Below are positions 1 through 8,336 of a stretch of 64,000 nt of DNA, one piece after another (within the stretch, counting starts at the first letter, position 1; each line of letters starts with the position of its first letter). A model generated the notes under the pieces. It was not told the DNA's origin and ran no database searches. It saw only the letters and a program-made list of their open reading frames with translations. Origin of the DNA: JBBQXK01 sp038209775 (GTDB lineage Bacteria > Pseudomonadota > Alphaproteobacteria > Rhodobacterales > Rhodobacteraceae); NCBI GenBank assembly GCA_038209775.1, contig JBBQXK010000014.1, positions 10,877 to 74,876 on the forward strand, in the 5' to 3' direction. The translations under genes were made by a program, and so were the position numbers.

Positions 1-754
1 GCGGTATGGCGTCCCCGACCCGGCGCTGAAAGCTGCGTGGTTTGCCAATGTTGACCCCCTGACCGACGCCCCAAAGGACGGCAATGCCCTGCCCACTGAC
101 CAGCAGGTGATCGGGGCCGTCCAGCGCGCCGCCGGTCCCGATACCGTCATCATGTGTGCGGCGGGCACCATGCCGGGCGAGTTGCACAAGCTGTGGAAGG
201 CGTCGCGGCCGATGTCCTATCACATGGAATATGGTTTCTCCTGCATGGGTTACGAGATTGCGGGGGCCATGGGCATCAAGATGGCCGAACCTGACCGCGA
301 CGTGATCTGCATGATCGGCGACGGCAGCTACATGATGATGAACAGCGAGATGGCGACGGCGGCGATGCTGGGCATCGCGTTCACTGTTGTGGTCACCGAC
401 AACCGGGGTTTCGGCTGCATCGACCGTTTGCAGATGGCGACCGGCGGGGCCGAGTTCAACAACCTTTACGCCCATGCCAACGTGGAAACCCAGCCCCGCA
501 TCGATTTTGCCGCGCACGCCGCCAGCATGGGGGCGAGGGCGGTCAAGGTGGGCAGTATCGCGGAACTAGAGGCTGCTCTGGCTGGCCGGGACGGGGCGAA
601 GGGGCCGGTGGTGATTGTCATCGACACCGATCCCTACCCCTCAACCCCCCATGGCGGAAGCTGGTGGGAGGTGGCGGTTCCCGAAGTTTCAGTGCGGCCC
701 GAGGTGGGCGTAGCACGCGGGAAATACGAGCAAAAGCTGAAGGAACGCGGATGA
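1..754 (+). CDS. iolD: IolD, C-terminal part (cut by left edge)
   Basis: Trihydroxycyclohexane-1,2-dione hydrolase, the thiamine-diphosphate enzyme that opens the inositol-derived ring to 5-deoxy-D-glucuronate in the cytoplasm. The frame is open from base 2, so the true start lies left of the window; about 250 C-terminal residues are present. The ThDP/Mg motif is visible as GDGSYMMMNSE followed about 18 residues later by VVVTDN. The stop overlaps the iolE start in an ATGA junction, so the genes are translationally coupled. The family call rests on this motif together with the iolE-iolB neighbours and is firm. Confidence 0.93.
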   Translation, partial: RYGVPDPALKAAWFANVDPLTDAPKDGNALPTDQQVIGAVQRAAGPDTVIMCAAGTMPGELHKLWKASRPMSYHMEYGFSCMGYEIAGAMGIKMAEPDRDVICMIGDGSYMMMNSEMATAAMLGIAFTVVVTDNRGFGCIDRLQMATGGAEFNNLYAHANVETQPRIDFAAHAASMGARAVKVGSIAELEAALAGRDGAKGPVVIVIDTDPYPSTPHGGSWWEVAVPEVSVRPEVGVARGKYEQKLKERG

Positions 755-1650
755 TCCTGTACGGCACCAACCCGATAGCCTGGACCAACGACGACGACCG
801 GCGGCTTGGCGCGCATATCAGTCTGGAGCAATGTCTGGACGACGCCGCGCGGATCGGGTTCGACGGGATCGAGAAGGGTCACAAGTTCCCGACCGATGCT
901 GTTGGGCTGAAGGCGGTGCTGGAGCCGCGCGGGTTGCGGTTCGTGTCGGGGTGGCATTCGACGAACCTGCTGGTGAACTCGGTCGAGGAGGAGAAGCGGG
1001 CGATGGACCCGTTTCTGGACCTGCTGATCGCGATGGGGTCGAAGGTCATCATCGTGTGTGAGACGTCGAACGCGGTTCATGGCAATGACGATGTGGCGGT
1101 GAATGACCGCCCGAAACTCAAGGAAGATCAATGGTCTGCGTTCGGGGCGGGGATCGAGGCGCTGGCGGCGCATGCGGCGGCGCGGGGGATTACGCTGGTC
1201 TATCACCACCACATGGGCACCATCGTCGAGACGATGGAAGAGATCACAGCACTGATGCTGACCACGGGGCCGCATACGCATCTGTTGCTGGATACCGGGC
1301 ACATCACCTTTGGCGGGGGCGATGCGGTGACGCTGGCCGACCGCTGGATGGGTCGGGTGCGGCATATCCATGCCAAGAACGTGCGGCGGGACATCATGGA
1401 TCAGGTCCGCCGCGAGGGGTTGAGTTTCCTGGAGGGGGTACGACGGGGTGTGTTCACCGTGCCGGGTGACCCCACGGGTTGTGTCGATTTTTACCCCGTG
1501 CTGCGGCGGGCGAGGGATTACCGCTATGACGGGTGGCTGGTGATCGAGGCGGAACAGGACGCCTTGGTGCGCGATCCGGTGGTGTATCAGTCGATGGGGT
1601 TGGGGGCATTGCGGGCGTTGGCGGTGGAATCGGGGTTGGACGGGCGATGA
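751..1650 (+). CDS. iolE: Myo-inosose-2 dehydratase
   Basis: Dehydrates scyllo-inosose (2-keto-myo-inositol) to the diketone used by IolD. The 299-residue protein begins MILYGTNPIAWTND, the usual IolE N-terminus, and is a TIM-barrel of the xylose-isomerase-like (AP endonuclease 2) superfamily. Metal-ligand-type stretches VYHHHMGT, LLDTGH and HIHAKN are in the expected order. The ATG at 751 was chosen because it overlaps the iolD stop; an open frame continues further upstream but only inside iolD. Its own stop overlaps the iolB start by 4 bases, marking one operon. Confidence 0.95.
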   Translation: MILYGTNPIAWTNDDDRRLGAHISLEQCLDDAARIGFDGIEKGHKFPTDAVGLKAVLEPRGLRFVSGWHSTNLLVNSVEEEKRAMDPFLDLLIAMGSKVIIVCETSNAVHGNDDVAVNDRPKLKEDQWSAFGAGIEALAAHAAARGITLVYHHHMGTIVETMEEITALMLTTGPHTHLLLDTGHITFGGGDAVTLADRWMGRVRHIHAKNVRRDIMDQVRREGLSFLEGVRRGVFTVPGDPTGCVDFYPVLRRARDYRYDGWLVIEAEQDALVRDPVVYQSMGLGALRALAVESGLDGR

Positions 1651-2453
1651 ACCTTTTGCGCAAACCGACCGGCACAACCGGCCTAGTCCATGATATCACG
1701 CCGGAAAATGCCGGTTGGGGGCATGTGGGGTTCCAGTTGTACCGGCTGGCCCCCGGCGAGACGGCCGAAGGTGTGCTGCGGGGGCGCGAGGCGATCCTTG
1801 TGCTGGTCGAGGGGCATGCGCATCTGTCGGCGGCTGGCCAGGATTTCGGGCTGTGCGGGGACCGGCTGGATGTGTTCCAGAAGACCGCGCCGCATTGCCT
1901 TTATGTGCCGGACGGGGCCGCGTGGTCGGCCCGGGCGACGACGGCGCTGACGTTGGCGGTGTGCTCGGCGCCTGCCGAAGGGGTGTACCCTGCGCGGCTG
2001 ATCGGGCCGGGCGGCATCACCCTGACGCCACGCGGCAAAGGGACAAATACGCGCCATATCAACAACATCGCCATGGAAGACCGGGATGTGGCGGGGCGGT
2101 TGCTGGTGACGGAGGTGTTCACGCCCGCCGGACATTGGTCCAGCTATCCGCCACACCGGCATGACGAGGATGACTTTCCCCGGATGACGTATCTGGAGGA
2201 AACCTATTACCACCGGCTGAACCCCGCACAGGGATTTGCCATCCAGCGGGTGTTTACCGAGGATGGGTTGCTGGATGAAACCATGGCGGCAAGTGACCAC
2301 GATGTGGTGCTGGTGCCGAAGGGGCATCATCCCTGCGGCGCACCCTATGGGTACGAGTTGTACTATCTGAACGTGATGGCCGGCCCCTTGCGCAAGTGGC
2401 GCTTTGCCAACCACCCGGATCATGCGTGGATTGCGGAGCGGGACGCGGGGTAG
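1647..2453 (+). CDS. iolB: 5-deoxy-glucuronate isomerase
   Basis: Isomerises 5-deoxy-glucuronate to 5-deoxy-2-keto-gluconate, the step after IolD. The 268-residue protein has the double cupin layout of IolB; the C-terminal cupin shows the metal-binding stretch YPPHRHDEDD followed by LEETYYHRLNPAQGFA and later KGHHPCGAPYGYELYYLNVMAG. The ATG at 1647 sits in an ATGA overlap with iolE. It is the last gene of the operon on this strand; the next gene converges on it. Confidence 0.96.
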   Translation: MNLLRKPTGTTGLVHDITPENAGWGHVGFQLYRLAPGETAEGVLRGREAILVLVEGHAHLSAAGQDFGLCGDRLDVFQKTAPHCLYVPDGAAWSARATTALTLAVCSAPAEGVYPARLIGPGGITLTPRGKGTNTRHINNIAMEDRDVAGRLLVTEVFTPAGHWSSYPPHRHDEDDFPRMTYLEETYYHRLNPAQGFAIQRVFTEDGLLDETMAASDHDVVLVPKGHHPCGAPYGYELYYLNVMAGPLRKWRFANHPDHAWIAERDAG

Positions 2454-2520
2454 GGGTGGCTTTTGGCCAAGTCCTTGCGGACGCTGGATTAACCGGGGTC
2501 CGTGGGGCTGGCGGGTGGAT

Positions 2521-2586
2521 GTGCAACCGATGCACAGGGCATGCACATCGCGTATGCACGCGCGGCGGGGGTTGGGGGCGTTAACC
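2521..2586. repeat. TGCA-phased intergenic repeat, copy 1
   Basis: Between the convergent ends of iolB and the FAD oxidase lies a stretch with TGCA at 2522, 2531, 2542 and 2555 (steps of 9, 11 and 13 bases, roughly one helical turn), followed by CGCGCGG and ending in GTTAAC. A closely similar arrangement occurs at 28681-28745, also between convergent genes. No known element is recognised; it could be a protein-binding array or a REP-like sequence. Confidence 0.6.
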
Positions 2587-2609
2587 AAGCCAGCGCGAAT
2601 CGGTGCAGG

Positions 2610-4025
2610 TCAGGCGTCGGGCAGCACCTTGCCGGGGTTCATCCGGCCTTCGGGGTCAAGCGCCGCCTTGACCGCGCGCATCACCTGCAGCGCCACCGGG
2701 TCTTTGCGGCGTGCCATCGACGCCCGCTTGGACAGGCCGACGCCGTGTTCGGCGGAAAAGCTGCCGCGCAGGGATTGCACGACATCCTCGACCTTCGTCA
2801 CCACGGCCTCGGCCAAGGCGGGGTCGTCGCGGGTGGGAAAGACGGTGTAGTGGATGTTGCCGTCGCCCAGATGCGCGATGGCAAGGCTGTCGGCCCCGGC
2901 GTCGATCAGGGGCAACGCGGCCTCCATCGCCGCGAGGAAGGCCGAAACCCGGTGCAGCGGCAGGGCGATGTCGGTGTCGATTGACGGTTTGCGGGCAAAA
3001 GTCACCTCGGCGGCAAGTTCGCGGCGTTGCCACATCGCGGCGCGTTGGGTGTCGGAGCGGGCGACCTCGGCATCAAGGACTGCTCCGCCGTCCAGCATCG
3101 CCGCCAGCACCGTTTCCAGCGCGTCGGTCAGGGGCAGGCTGCCGTCGTCGCGGGGGGTGGCCTGATCGGGGATGGTGGTCGAGATTTCCACGAGGATCGC
3201 GGTGTCGTGGATGCGGTCGAACGGCAGGCGGATGTCGGGGCGTGCGTGCGCGAAGCGGCGCATGTAGGCGGCGGGCATGTATTCGAAGGCGGCAACGGCA
3301 CCGCCGGTCGCCTCTTGCAGGCGGTTCAGAAGGGTCAGCGCATCGTCCAGCGAGCGCATGGCCACCATCGCGGTGGCATGGGCGCGGGGGGCGGGGACGA
3401 GTTTCATCACCGCGGCGGTGATGATGCCGAGGGTGCCTTCGGCACCGATGAACATGTCCTTCAGCGCATAGCCGGAGTTGTCCTTGTGCAACTCTGACAT
3501 CAGGTCCAGCACACGGCCATCGGCCAGAACCACCTCGACGCCCAGGCACAAGGCGCGGGTGGAGCCGTAGCGGACCACGTTCGAGCCGCCCGCATTGGTT
3601 GACAGGACACCGCCAAGCGTGGCCGAGCCGCGTGCGCCGAACCACAGGGGGAAGTACAGGCCTTCGGCTGCGGCGGCGTCGTGGAGGGTGGACAGGATCG
3701 TGCCGGCCTCGGCCACGACGATGCGGGTGGCGGGGCGCAGCGCGCGGATGCGGTTCATCCGGTCAAGCGACAGCATCAGGCCGCCGTCCGTCATCAGGCC
3801 GCCGACAAGGCCGGTGCGGCCACCTGCGGGAATGACGGGCAGGTTGTAGGCGGCGGCGATGCGCAGGGTTTGCGACACTTCGGCGGTGGTGGCGGGGCGG
3901 GCGACGGCGACGGGGCGCGATGTGTACTTGCCCGTCCAGTCGTGGGTGTAGGCGGCCATGTCGGGGCCGGTCAGCACGTTGGCGGGGCCGAGGGCAGCGA
4001 TCAGGGCGGGGAGGGCGTCGGTCAT
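2610..4025 (-). CDS. FAD-linked D-2-hydroxyacid dehydrogenase (GlcD/DLD type)
   Basis: Member of the FAD-binding PCMH / FAD-oxidase C family, which oxidises D-lactate, glycolate or D-2-hydroxyglutarate and passes electrons to the respiratory chain. The 471-residue protein has an N-terminal FAD domain (about 35-215; GGRTGLVGG, then GARGSATLGGVLSTNAGG and GAEGTLGI) and a C-terminal substrate domain with the histidine motif HLGDGNIHY and the FSAEHGVGLSK signature near the end. The exact substrate cannot be read from sequence. Its start overlaps the ruvB stop by 4 bases, so it may be co-transcribed with ruvCAB. Confidence 0.85.
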   Translation of the reverse strand: MTDALPALIAALGPANVLTGPDMAAYTHDWTGKYTSRPVAVARPATTAEVSQTLRIAAAYNLPVIPAGGRTGLVGGLMTDGGLMLSLDRMNRIRALRPATRIVVAEAGTILSTLHDAAAAEGLYFPLWFGARGSATLGGVLSTNAGGSNVVRYGSTRALCLGVEVVLADGRVLDLMSELHKDNSGYALKDMFIGAEGTLGIITAAVMKLVPAPRAHATAMVAMRSLDDALTLLNRLQEATGGAVAAFEYMPAAYMRRFAHARPDIRLPFDRIHDTAILVEISTTIPDQATPRDDGSLPLTDALETVLAAMLDGGAVLDAEVARSDTQRAAMWQRRELAAEVTFARKPSIDTDIALPLHRVSAFLAAMEAALPLIDAGADSLAIAHLGDGNIHYTVFPTRDDPALAEAVVTKVEDVVQSLRGSFSAEHGVGLSKRASMARRKDPVALQVMRAVKAALDPEGRMNPGKVLPDA

Positions 4026-5062
4026 GGCTCAAACAGGTCCGATTGGCCGGGGGCGCGGGGGGCGTCGAGGCCGAGGTGCCGCCAGGCGCGGGCGGCCAGC
4101 ATCCGGCCCCTTGGCGTGCGTTGCAAGAGGCCCTGTTGCAGAAGGTAGGGTTCAATCACCTCCTCCAGCGCGTCGCGGGGTTCAGAGAGGGCGGCGGAGA
4201 TGGTTTCCACGCCCACCGGGCCGCCAGCGTAGTGCTGTGCCAGAAGCGTGAGATAGCGCCGGTCGGCACTGTCAAGGCCAAGGTCATCGACGCCCATCCG
4301 GGTGAGGGCGATGTCAGCAATGGCGCGGGTGAGGGTGCCGTCGCCCTCGACCAGCGCGAAGTCGACGACGCGGCGCAGGAGGCGGCCGGCGATGCGGGGG
4401 GTGCCACGGGCGCGGCGGGCTATTTCGCGGGTGCCATCGGCGGCGGCGGGGATGTTCAGAAGGCGGGCACCACGGGTGACGATCTGGTCAAGTTCATCCT
4501 CGGTGTAAAACTCGAGCCTTGTGGGGATGCCGAAGCGGTCGCGGAGAGGGGTGGTCAGAAGGCCGAGGCGGGTGGTGGCGCCCACCAGGGTGAAGGGCTG
4601 GAGGTCGATCCTGACCGTGCGGGCCGCCGGACCCTCGCCGATGACGAGGTCGAGGGCGAAATCTTCGAGCGCGGGGTAGAGGACCTCTTCGACCACCGGG
4701 GACAGGCGGTGAATCTCGTCGATGAAGAGGACGTCGCGGGGCTCAAGGTTGGTCAAGATCGCGGCGAGGTCACCCGGGCGGGCGAGAACGGGGCCCGAGG
4801 TCTGGCGGAAACCCACGCCAAGTTCGCGCGCCATGATCTGGGCGAGGGTGGTTTTGCCAAGGCCGGGGGGGCCGTGGAACAGGGTATGGTCCATCGCCTC
4901 GCCCCGGCGTTTGGCACTTTCGATGAACACGGCGAGGTTCGCCCGCGCCTCGTGCTGGCCGACGAAATCGGCAAGGCGCTGCGGGCGAAGGGCGCGGTCG
5001 GCGTCTTCGGGCAGGGGGGTGGGGCGGAGGGCGGGGTCGGGGATCATCGGGGCGGGGGTCAT
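4022..5062 (-). CDS. ruvB: Holliday junction branch-migration motor RuvB
   Basis: AAA+ ATPase that drives branch migration of Holliday junctions together with RuvA. The 346-residue protein has Walker A GPPGLGKT at 64-71, Walker B FIDEIHRL near 112-119, sensor 1 GATTR, and a C-terminal winged helix ending in TPRGRMLAARAW, the usual DNA-binding tail. Length is typical. It is separated from ruvA by 76 bases that hold a dispersed repeat, so the usual ruvCAB order is kept but the last gene is not overlapped. Confidence 0.98.
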   Translation of the reverse strand: MTPAPMIPDPALRPTPLPEDADRALRPQRLADFVGQHEARANLAVFIESAKRRGEAMDHTLFHGPPGLGKTTLAQIMARELGVGFRQTSGPVLARPGDLAAILTNLEPRDVLFIDEIHRLSPVVEEVLYPALEDFALDLVIGEGPAARTVRIDLQPFTLVGATTRLGLLTTPLRDRFGIPTRLEFYTEDELDQIVTRGARLLNIPAAADGTREIARRARGTPRIAGRLLRRVVDFALVEGDGTLTRAIADIALTRMGVDDLGLDSADRRYLTLLAQHYAGGPVGVETISAALSEPRDALEEVIEPYLLQQGLLQRTPRGRMLAARAWRHLGLDAPRAPGQSDLFEP

Positions 5063-5084
5063 CGTGCTTTCTGATGGGGCAGGA

Positions 5085-5129
5085 CCGGGGCGCTGCCCCG
5101 GATCCCGGGATATTTGCGCAAAGATGAAG
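5085..5129 (+). repeat. Composite hairpin/TATTT dispersed repeat, copy A
   Basis: A 7-bp GC stem CCGGGGC / GCCCCGG (5085-5101) is followed by the core CCCGGGATATTTGCGCAAAG and ATGAAG (5104-5129). It lies between ruvA and ruvB. Five further copies with the same hairpin-then-core order occur at 12927, 15460, 39756, 51153 and 54696. Confidence 0.8.
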
Positions 5130-5138
5130 TCGCAAGGA

Positions 5139-5798
5139 TCAAGACCTGGGGGCCAGCAGTTTCAGGGCGGCGCGGATCAGGGTGGGGGTGGTGGCGTCGG
5201 GGGTGTCGGCGGTGCTGCGGGCGATGGCGGCGGCGGCGTCGCCCTGGGTGTAGCCAAGGTTGATGAGGGCCGAGAGCGCCTCGGCGCTGGCGGCGGGGGG
5301 GGCGGGGGCGGTGGGTTTGCGGCGGGGTGCGGGGGTTTCGGGGTCGATCAGCGGGGCCTCGAGCGGTTGGCTGGTAGTGGAGGCGAGGGCCATCAGGGCG
5401 GGGGCCTTGGCTTTCAGTTCCAAGACCACGCGGCTGGCGATCTTGGGGCCGACGCCGGGGGCGGACTGGATGGCGCGGGCATCGCCCAAGGCGATGGCGC
5501 GGGCGACGCCTTCGTGGCCGAGGGCCGACAGCATGGCCATGGCGGCCTTGGCACCGACGCCCTGCACGGTGACCAGAAGGCGGTGCCATTCCTTTTCGAT
5601 GAGGGTGGGGAAGCCGAAAAGCTGCAACAGATCCTCGCGCACCAGAAGTTCGGTGTAGAGGGCGGCAGCCTCGCCCACCGGGGGCAGCGCGGCAAGGGTG
5701 CGGTCGCTGACGTGGACGATGTAACCCACACCGCGCACGTCGATGAGGACGTGGTCGGAGCCGCGATGTTCGACGATGCCCGCGATGCGCCCGATCAT
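5139..5798 (-). CDS. ruvA: Holliday junction binding protein RuvA
   Basis: Binds four-way junctions as a tetramer and loads RuvB. The 219-residue protein starts MIGRIAGIVEHRG, the standard OB-fold opening; two helix-hairpin-helix motifs follow (LVTVQGVGAKAAMAML and SAPGVGPKIASRVVLEL), then a proline/alanine-rich linker and a small C-terminal domain (SALINLGYTQGDAAAAI) that contacts RuvB. The ATG at 5798 overlaps the ruvC stop in an ATGA junction. Confidence 0.97.
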   Translation of the reverse strand: MIGRIAGIVEHRGSDHVLIDVRGVGYIVHVSDRTLAALPPVGEAAALYTELLVREDLLQLFGFPTLIEKEWHRLLVTVQGVGAKAAMAMLSALGHEGVARAIALGDARAIQSAPGVGPKIASRVVLELKAKAPALMALASTTSQPLEAPLIDPETPAPRRKPTAPAPPAASAEALSALINLGYTQGDAAAAIARSTADTPDATTPTLIRAALKLLAPRS

Positions 5799-6310
5799 GC
5801 CGAGGCCCGGCGTAGTGCGGCCTGCAGGCGGCCTGCGGATTGCAGGTGGTGGGCGTGGCAGATCGCCACCGCAAGCGCATCCGCCGCATCGGGGCCGGCG
5901 ATGGTGACGCCGGGCAGGTGCAGGCGCACCATGTGGTCGACCTGTACCTTGGCGGCGTGGCCGACGCCGACGACGGTTTTCTTGACCGCGTTCGGGGCGT
6001 ATTCGCCGACCGTGAGGCCGGCGCGGGCGGGCACCAGAAGGGCGATGCCGCGCGCCTGCCCCAGTTTCAGGGTAGCCACGGCATCCTTGTTGACGAAGGT
6101 GTGTTCGACCGCCGCCGCGTCGGGGGCGTGGATGCGGACGACCTCGGTCAACTGCTCGAACAGGGACAAGAGGCGGCTGGCAAGGTCTGCCGTGTCGCCC
6201 GGCGCGGAATGGCAGATGCCGTTCGCCACATGGATGAGCCGCGCGCCCATCACGTCGATCACGCCCCAACCGAGGTTGCGCAACCCCGGATCAATGCCCA
6301 GAACCCGCAT
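5795..6310 (-). CDS. ruvC: Holliday junction resolvase RuvC
   Basis: Endonuclease that resolves Holliday junctions after RuvAB branch migration. The 171-residue protein has the family opening MRVLGIDPGLRNLGWG with the catalytic Asp at position 7, the second acidic motif AVEHTF, and the C-terminal acidic pair in GPDAADALAVAICH. The ATG at 6310 is preferred over a start 27 bases upstream because the family begins at this point. First gene of the ruvCAB set. Confidence 0.97.
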   Translation of the reverse strand: MRVLGIDPGLRNLGWGVIDVMGARLIHVANGICHSAPGDTADLASRLLSLFEQLTEVVRIHAPDAAAVEHTFVNKDAVATLKLGQARGIALLVPARAGLTVGEYAPNAVKKTVVGVGHAAKVQVDHMVRLHLPGVTIAGPDAADALAVAICHAHHLQSAGRLQAALRRASA

Positions 6311-6520
6311 CGCGCCCCTGTTTTCCACCCGCGCCAACCGTTAGCACGAAAAGGGAACATCGACCAGCGTCTTTGCGGCAACACCCCAAGGGCCGCGCCG
6401 CCACGCATTTGCGACAGCCCCTGCGCGAAAAGCGACTGCTTCGCGTAACGCCCATAGAATCATGTCGAAATCGTGTCCGAAAGCCATGCAGTGGCTGCAA
6501 GGCCGCCATGCCGGGCTGTG

Positions 6521-6550
6521 CGTTGCGCGCAACGGTATGCCCGCTTATCT
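6521..6550 (+). promoter_or_regulatory. Possible promoter with a 14-bp palindrome
   Basis: The 298-bp divergent gap between ruvC and the DUF1127 gene holds a perfect palindrome CGTTGCGCGCAACG at 6521-6534. TTGCGC within it could act as a -35 box, with TTATCT at 6545-6550 as -10 and a 16-bp spacer, reading toward the DUF1127 gene. No other strong signal was seen in this gap. Low confidence: boxes were picked by eye. Confidence 0.3.
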
Positions 6551-6608
6551 AGCGTTCATCGGACAGGATCGCTGACCGATTGAGCCGTTTATGAAGAGGA
6601 TACCAGCC

Positions 6609-6812
6609 ATGGCCGCCCAAGTGACGTCCCGCACGGCGCCGTTCGGCGCCAACACGACCTTCCGCTTTTTCCAGTTCTTTTCTGGCATCCACAGCGCCAT
6701 GAGCCACTGGAATGATGCCCGCGTTACGCGCAACGCACTGGGCAAGCTTTCCGACCGCGAGCTTGATGATATCGGGCTGTGCCGCGGCGACATCGACCGG
6801 CTGGATGCCTGA
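6609..6812 (+). CDS. Small DUF1127 protein
   Basis: A 67-residue basic protein with a C-terminal DUF1127 (YjiS-like) segment: LGKLSDRELDDIGLCRGDIDRL. DUF1127 proteins are small, often stress- or phosphate-regulated, and in Rhodobacter sphaeroides one (CcaF1) binds RNA; whether this gene does so is inference. The ATG at 6609 is preferred over 6591 because AAGAGGA lies at a normal distance upstream of it. Stands alone, with a likely promoter upstream and a strong terminator downstream, so it is expected to make a short abundant transcript. Confidence 0.85.
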   Translation: MAAQVTSRTAPFGANTTFRFFQFFSGIHSAMSHWNDARVTRNALGKLSDRELDDIGLCRGDIDRLDA

Positions 6813-6872
6813 AGGCAACCGCCAGGTCGGAAGGATGTGAAAGGGCTGCGCCGCAGCCCCAATCCGAACAAC

Positions 6873-6912
6873 AAGGCCGCGACCCTGGGACACCAGGGCG
6901 CGGCCTTCGTGT
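6873..6912 (+). terminator. Terminator of the DUF1127 gene
   Basis: AAGGCCGCG(A)CCCTGG pairs across a GACA loop with CCAGGGCGCGGCCTT, a 15-bp stem with one bulge, followed by CGTGTT. A second hairpin, GGGCTGCG / CGCAGCCC at 6843-6859, lies just before it. The T run is weak, as is usual in this G+C-rich group. Confidence 0.7.
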
Positions 6913-6949
6913 TAGCGGGTGCTGTGCGCCGCGATTGCAACTGCGGCGA

Positions 6950-7306
6950 TTACAGGCGCGGCAGGTATTGTTCCATCTTGGCGGCGATCCAGACTGTCGC
7001 AGGGTCTGCCGTCATCAGATAGCCGCCGATCCGGTCGACCCCCTGTGCGGCGGTCAGTTCGGCCACACGCGCGCTGTAGATATCAGAGCCGATCTGGTGC
7101 AGGATCGCGGCCTTGAGCGTGGTGACACAGAGCAGCGTCACAAGAAGCGGCTTCAGGATGGACAGCCGGCGTTGTTCCGGGCGGTTGTAGTGCGAGCGGC
7201 CCCAGGTGCCCTGCGCCTCAAATCCAAGGCCGCGGGCATGCGCAGCCTCAACCCGGGCGATGCGCGAATAGAAGTCTTGCAGTTGGGCGTCCATCATCTT
7301 GTCCAT
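6950..7306 (-). CDS. Small single-pass membrane protein, unknown function
   Basis: A 118-residue protein with no recognised family. A charged, probably cytoplasmic N-terminal half (residues 1-50, with GTWGRSHYNRPEQRR) is followed by one hydrophobic segment, about 51-72 (LKPLLVTLLCVTTLKAAILHQI), and a C-terminal region likely outside (GSDIYSARVAELTAAQGVDR). It could be an inner-membrane protein in which the hydrophobic segment is an anchor. Faces the DUF1127 gene tail to tail. MMDAQ three codons in is an alternative start. Confidence 0.7.
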   Translation of the reverse strand: MDKMMDAQLQDFYSRIARVEAAHARGLGFEAQGTWGRSHYNRPEQRRLSILKPLLVTLLCVTTLKAAILHQIGSDIYSARVAELTAAQGVDRIGGYLMTADPATVWIAAKMEQYLPRL

Positions 7307-7413
7307 TCGTCAGGATCGCCCCCGACCCGTGTTCTGGATAGGCCGCAATCATGGCGAAATTGGGGCGTTTCGCAAGAATGAGGGTAAAATTGCGTCGTGC
7401 CCGGCCAAACGCC

Positions 7414-8286
7414 CTAGTCGCGCCGTAATACGAGGGTGGACCACTCGCCGATATCCTCACGCGATAGTGGCGCGAAACCTGCGGTTGCATAGGCGGCGAG
7501 AATCGCCTCGGCCTGCACGACGAGGAGACCCGAGAGAATGACGATGCCGCCCATGGCGCTGTGCGCCGCCATTGCGGGGGCCAGTTCGATCAGCGGACCC
7601 TTGAGGATATTGGCGAAGATCAGGTCGAACGGGGCGGCGGCGGCGAGGGTGGGATGGGCAAAGCCCGCAGCCTCGACACAGGTGATCCGCCCATCCAGCC
7701 GGTTGATCGCGATGTTGGCGCGGGCCACATCCACCGCAACCGCGTCGATATCCGATGCGGTGACCTGCGCGTCAGGCAGGATGGCCGCCGCCGCCAGTGC
7801 AAGAACGGCGGTGCCGCAGCCGATGTCGACCACCCGGGCGGGGCGGAAGCCGTCAGCCGCCAGACGGTCAAAGGCGCGCAGGCAACCCAGTGTCGTGCCG
7901 TGGTGGCCGGTGCCGAAGGCCACCGTCGCCTCGATCTGCAGGGCGACGCGGTCTGTGGGGACGCGGTGCGCGTCGTGGCTGCCGTAGACGAAAAACCGCC
8001 CGGCCTCGACCGGGTGCAGCTCGCGGCGCACCTTGGCGACCCAATCCACCTCGGGCAGTTCAGAGAGGGCGAAATCGGCGGCACCGAAGGCGGCGGCAAG
8101 GATCGCCAGTACGACGGTGTCGGGGCCATCGTCGAAATAGGCGCCAACCTCCCACAGTTCCGAGCCGTCCTCGATCTCGAACACGCCGACGCCGACCGGG
8201 GCGGGGGTCATGCGTTCAAGGGCGGCGGCAAGCCCCTCGGCGGGGCCGGGGCCGGAAAGGGTGGTGAGGGCGGAATAGGTGGGCAT
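7414..8286 (-). CDS. prmA: Ribosomal protein L11 methyltransferase
   Basis: SAM-dependent enzyme that trimethylates lysines and the N-terminus of ribosomal protein L11. The 290-residue protein has the family motif VAFGTGHHGTTLGCL, SAM motif I VVDIGCGTAVLALAAA, and the NP-like post-I/IV region FDLIFANILKGPL. The ATG at 8286 has AAGGAG upstream; an open frame extending to 8754 overlaps the next gene in antisense and was not used. Confidence 0.93.
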   Translation of the reverse strand: MPTYSALTTLSGPGPAEGLAAALERMTPAPVGVGVFEIEDGSELWEVGAYFDDGPDTVVLAILAAAFGAADFALSELPEVDWVAKVRRELHPVEAGRFFVYGSHDAHRVPTDRVALQIEATVAFGTGHHGTTLGCLRAFDRLAADGFRPARVVDIGCGTAVLALAAAAILPDAQVTASDIDAVAVDVARANIAINRLDGRITCVEAAGFAHPTLAAAAPFDLIFANILKGPLIELAPAMAAHSAMGGIVILSGLLVVQAEAILAAYATAGFAPLSREDIGEWSTLVLRRD

Positions 8287-8336
8287 AGGCTGCGCTCCTT
8301 GCGAAAGGCGGGCGATAGAGGCTGTCCCGGCGGGCG

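Noticed and set aside
4722..6344. A 540-residue + strand frame opposite ruvB-ruvA-ruvC
   Set aside because: Antisense to three highly conserved genes; composition is non-protein-like.
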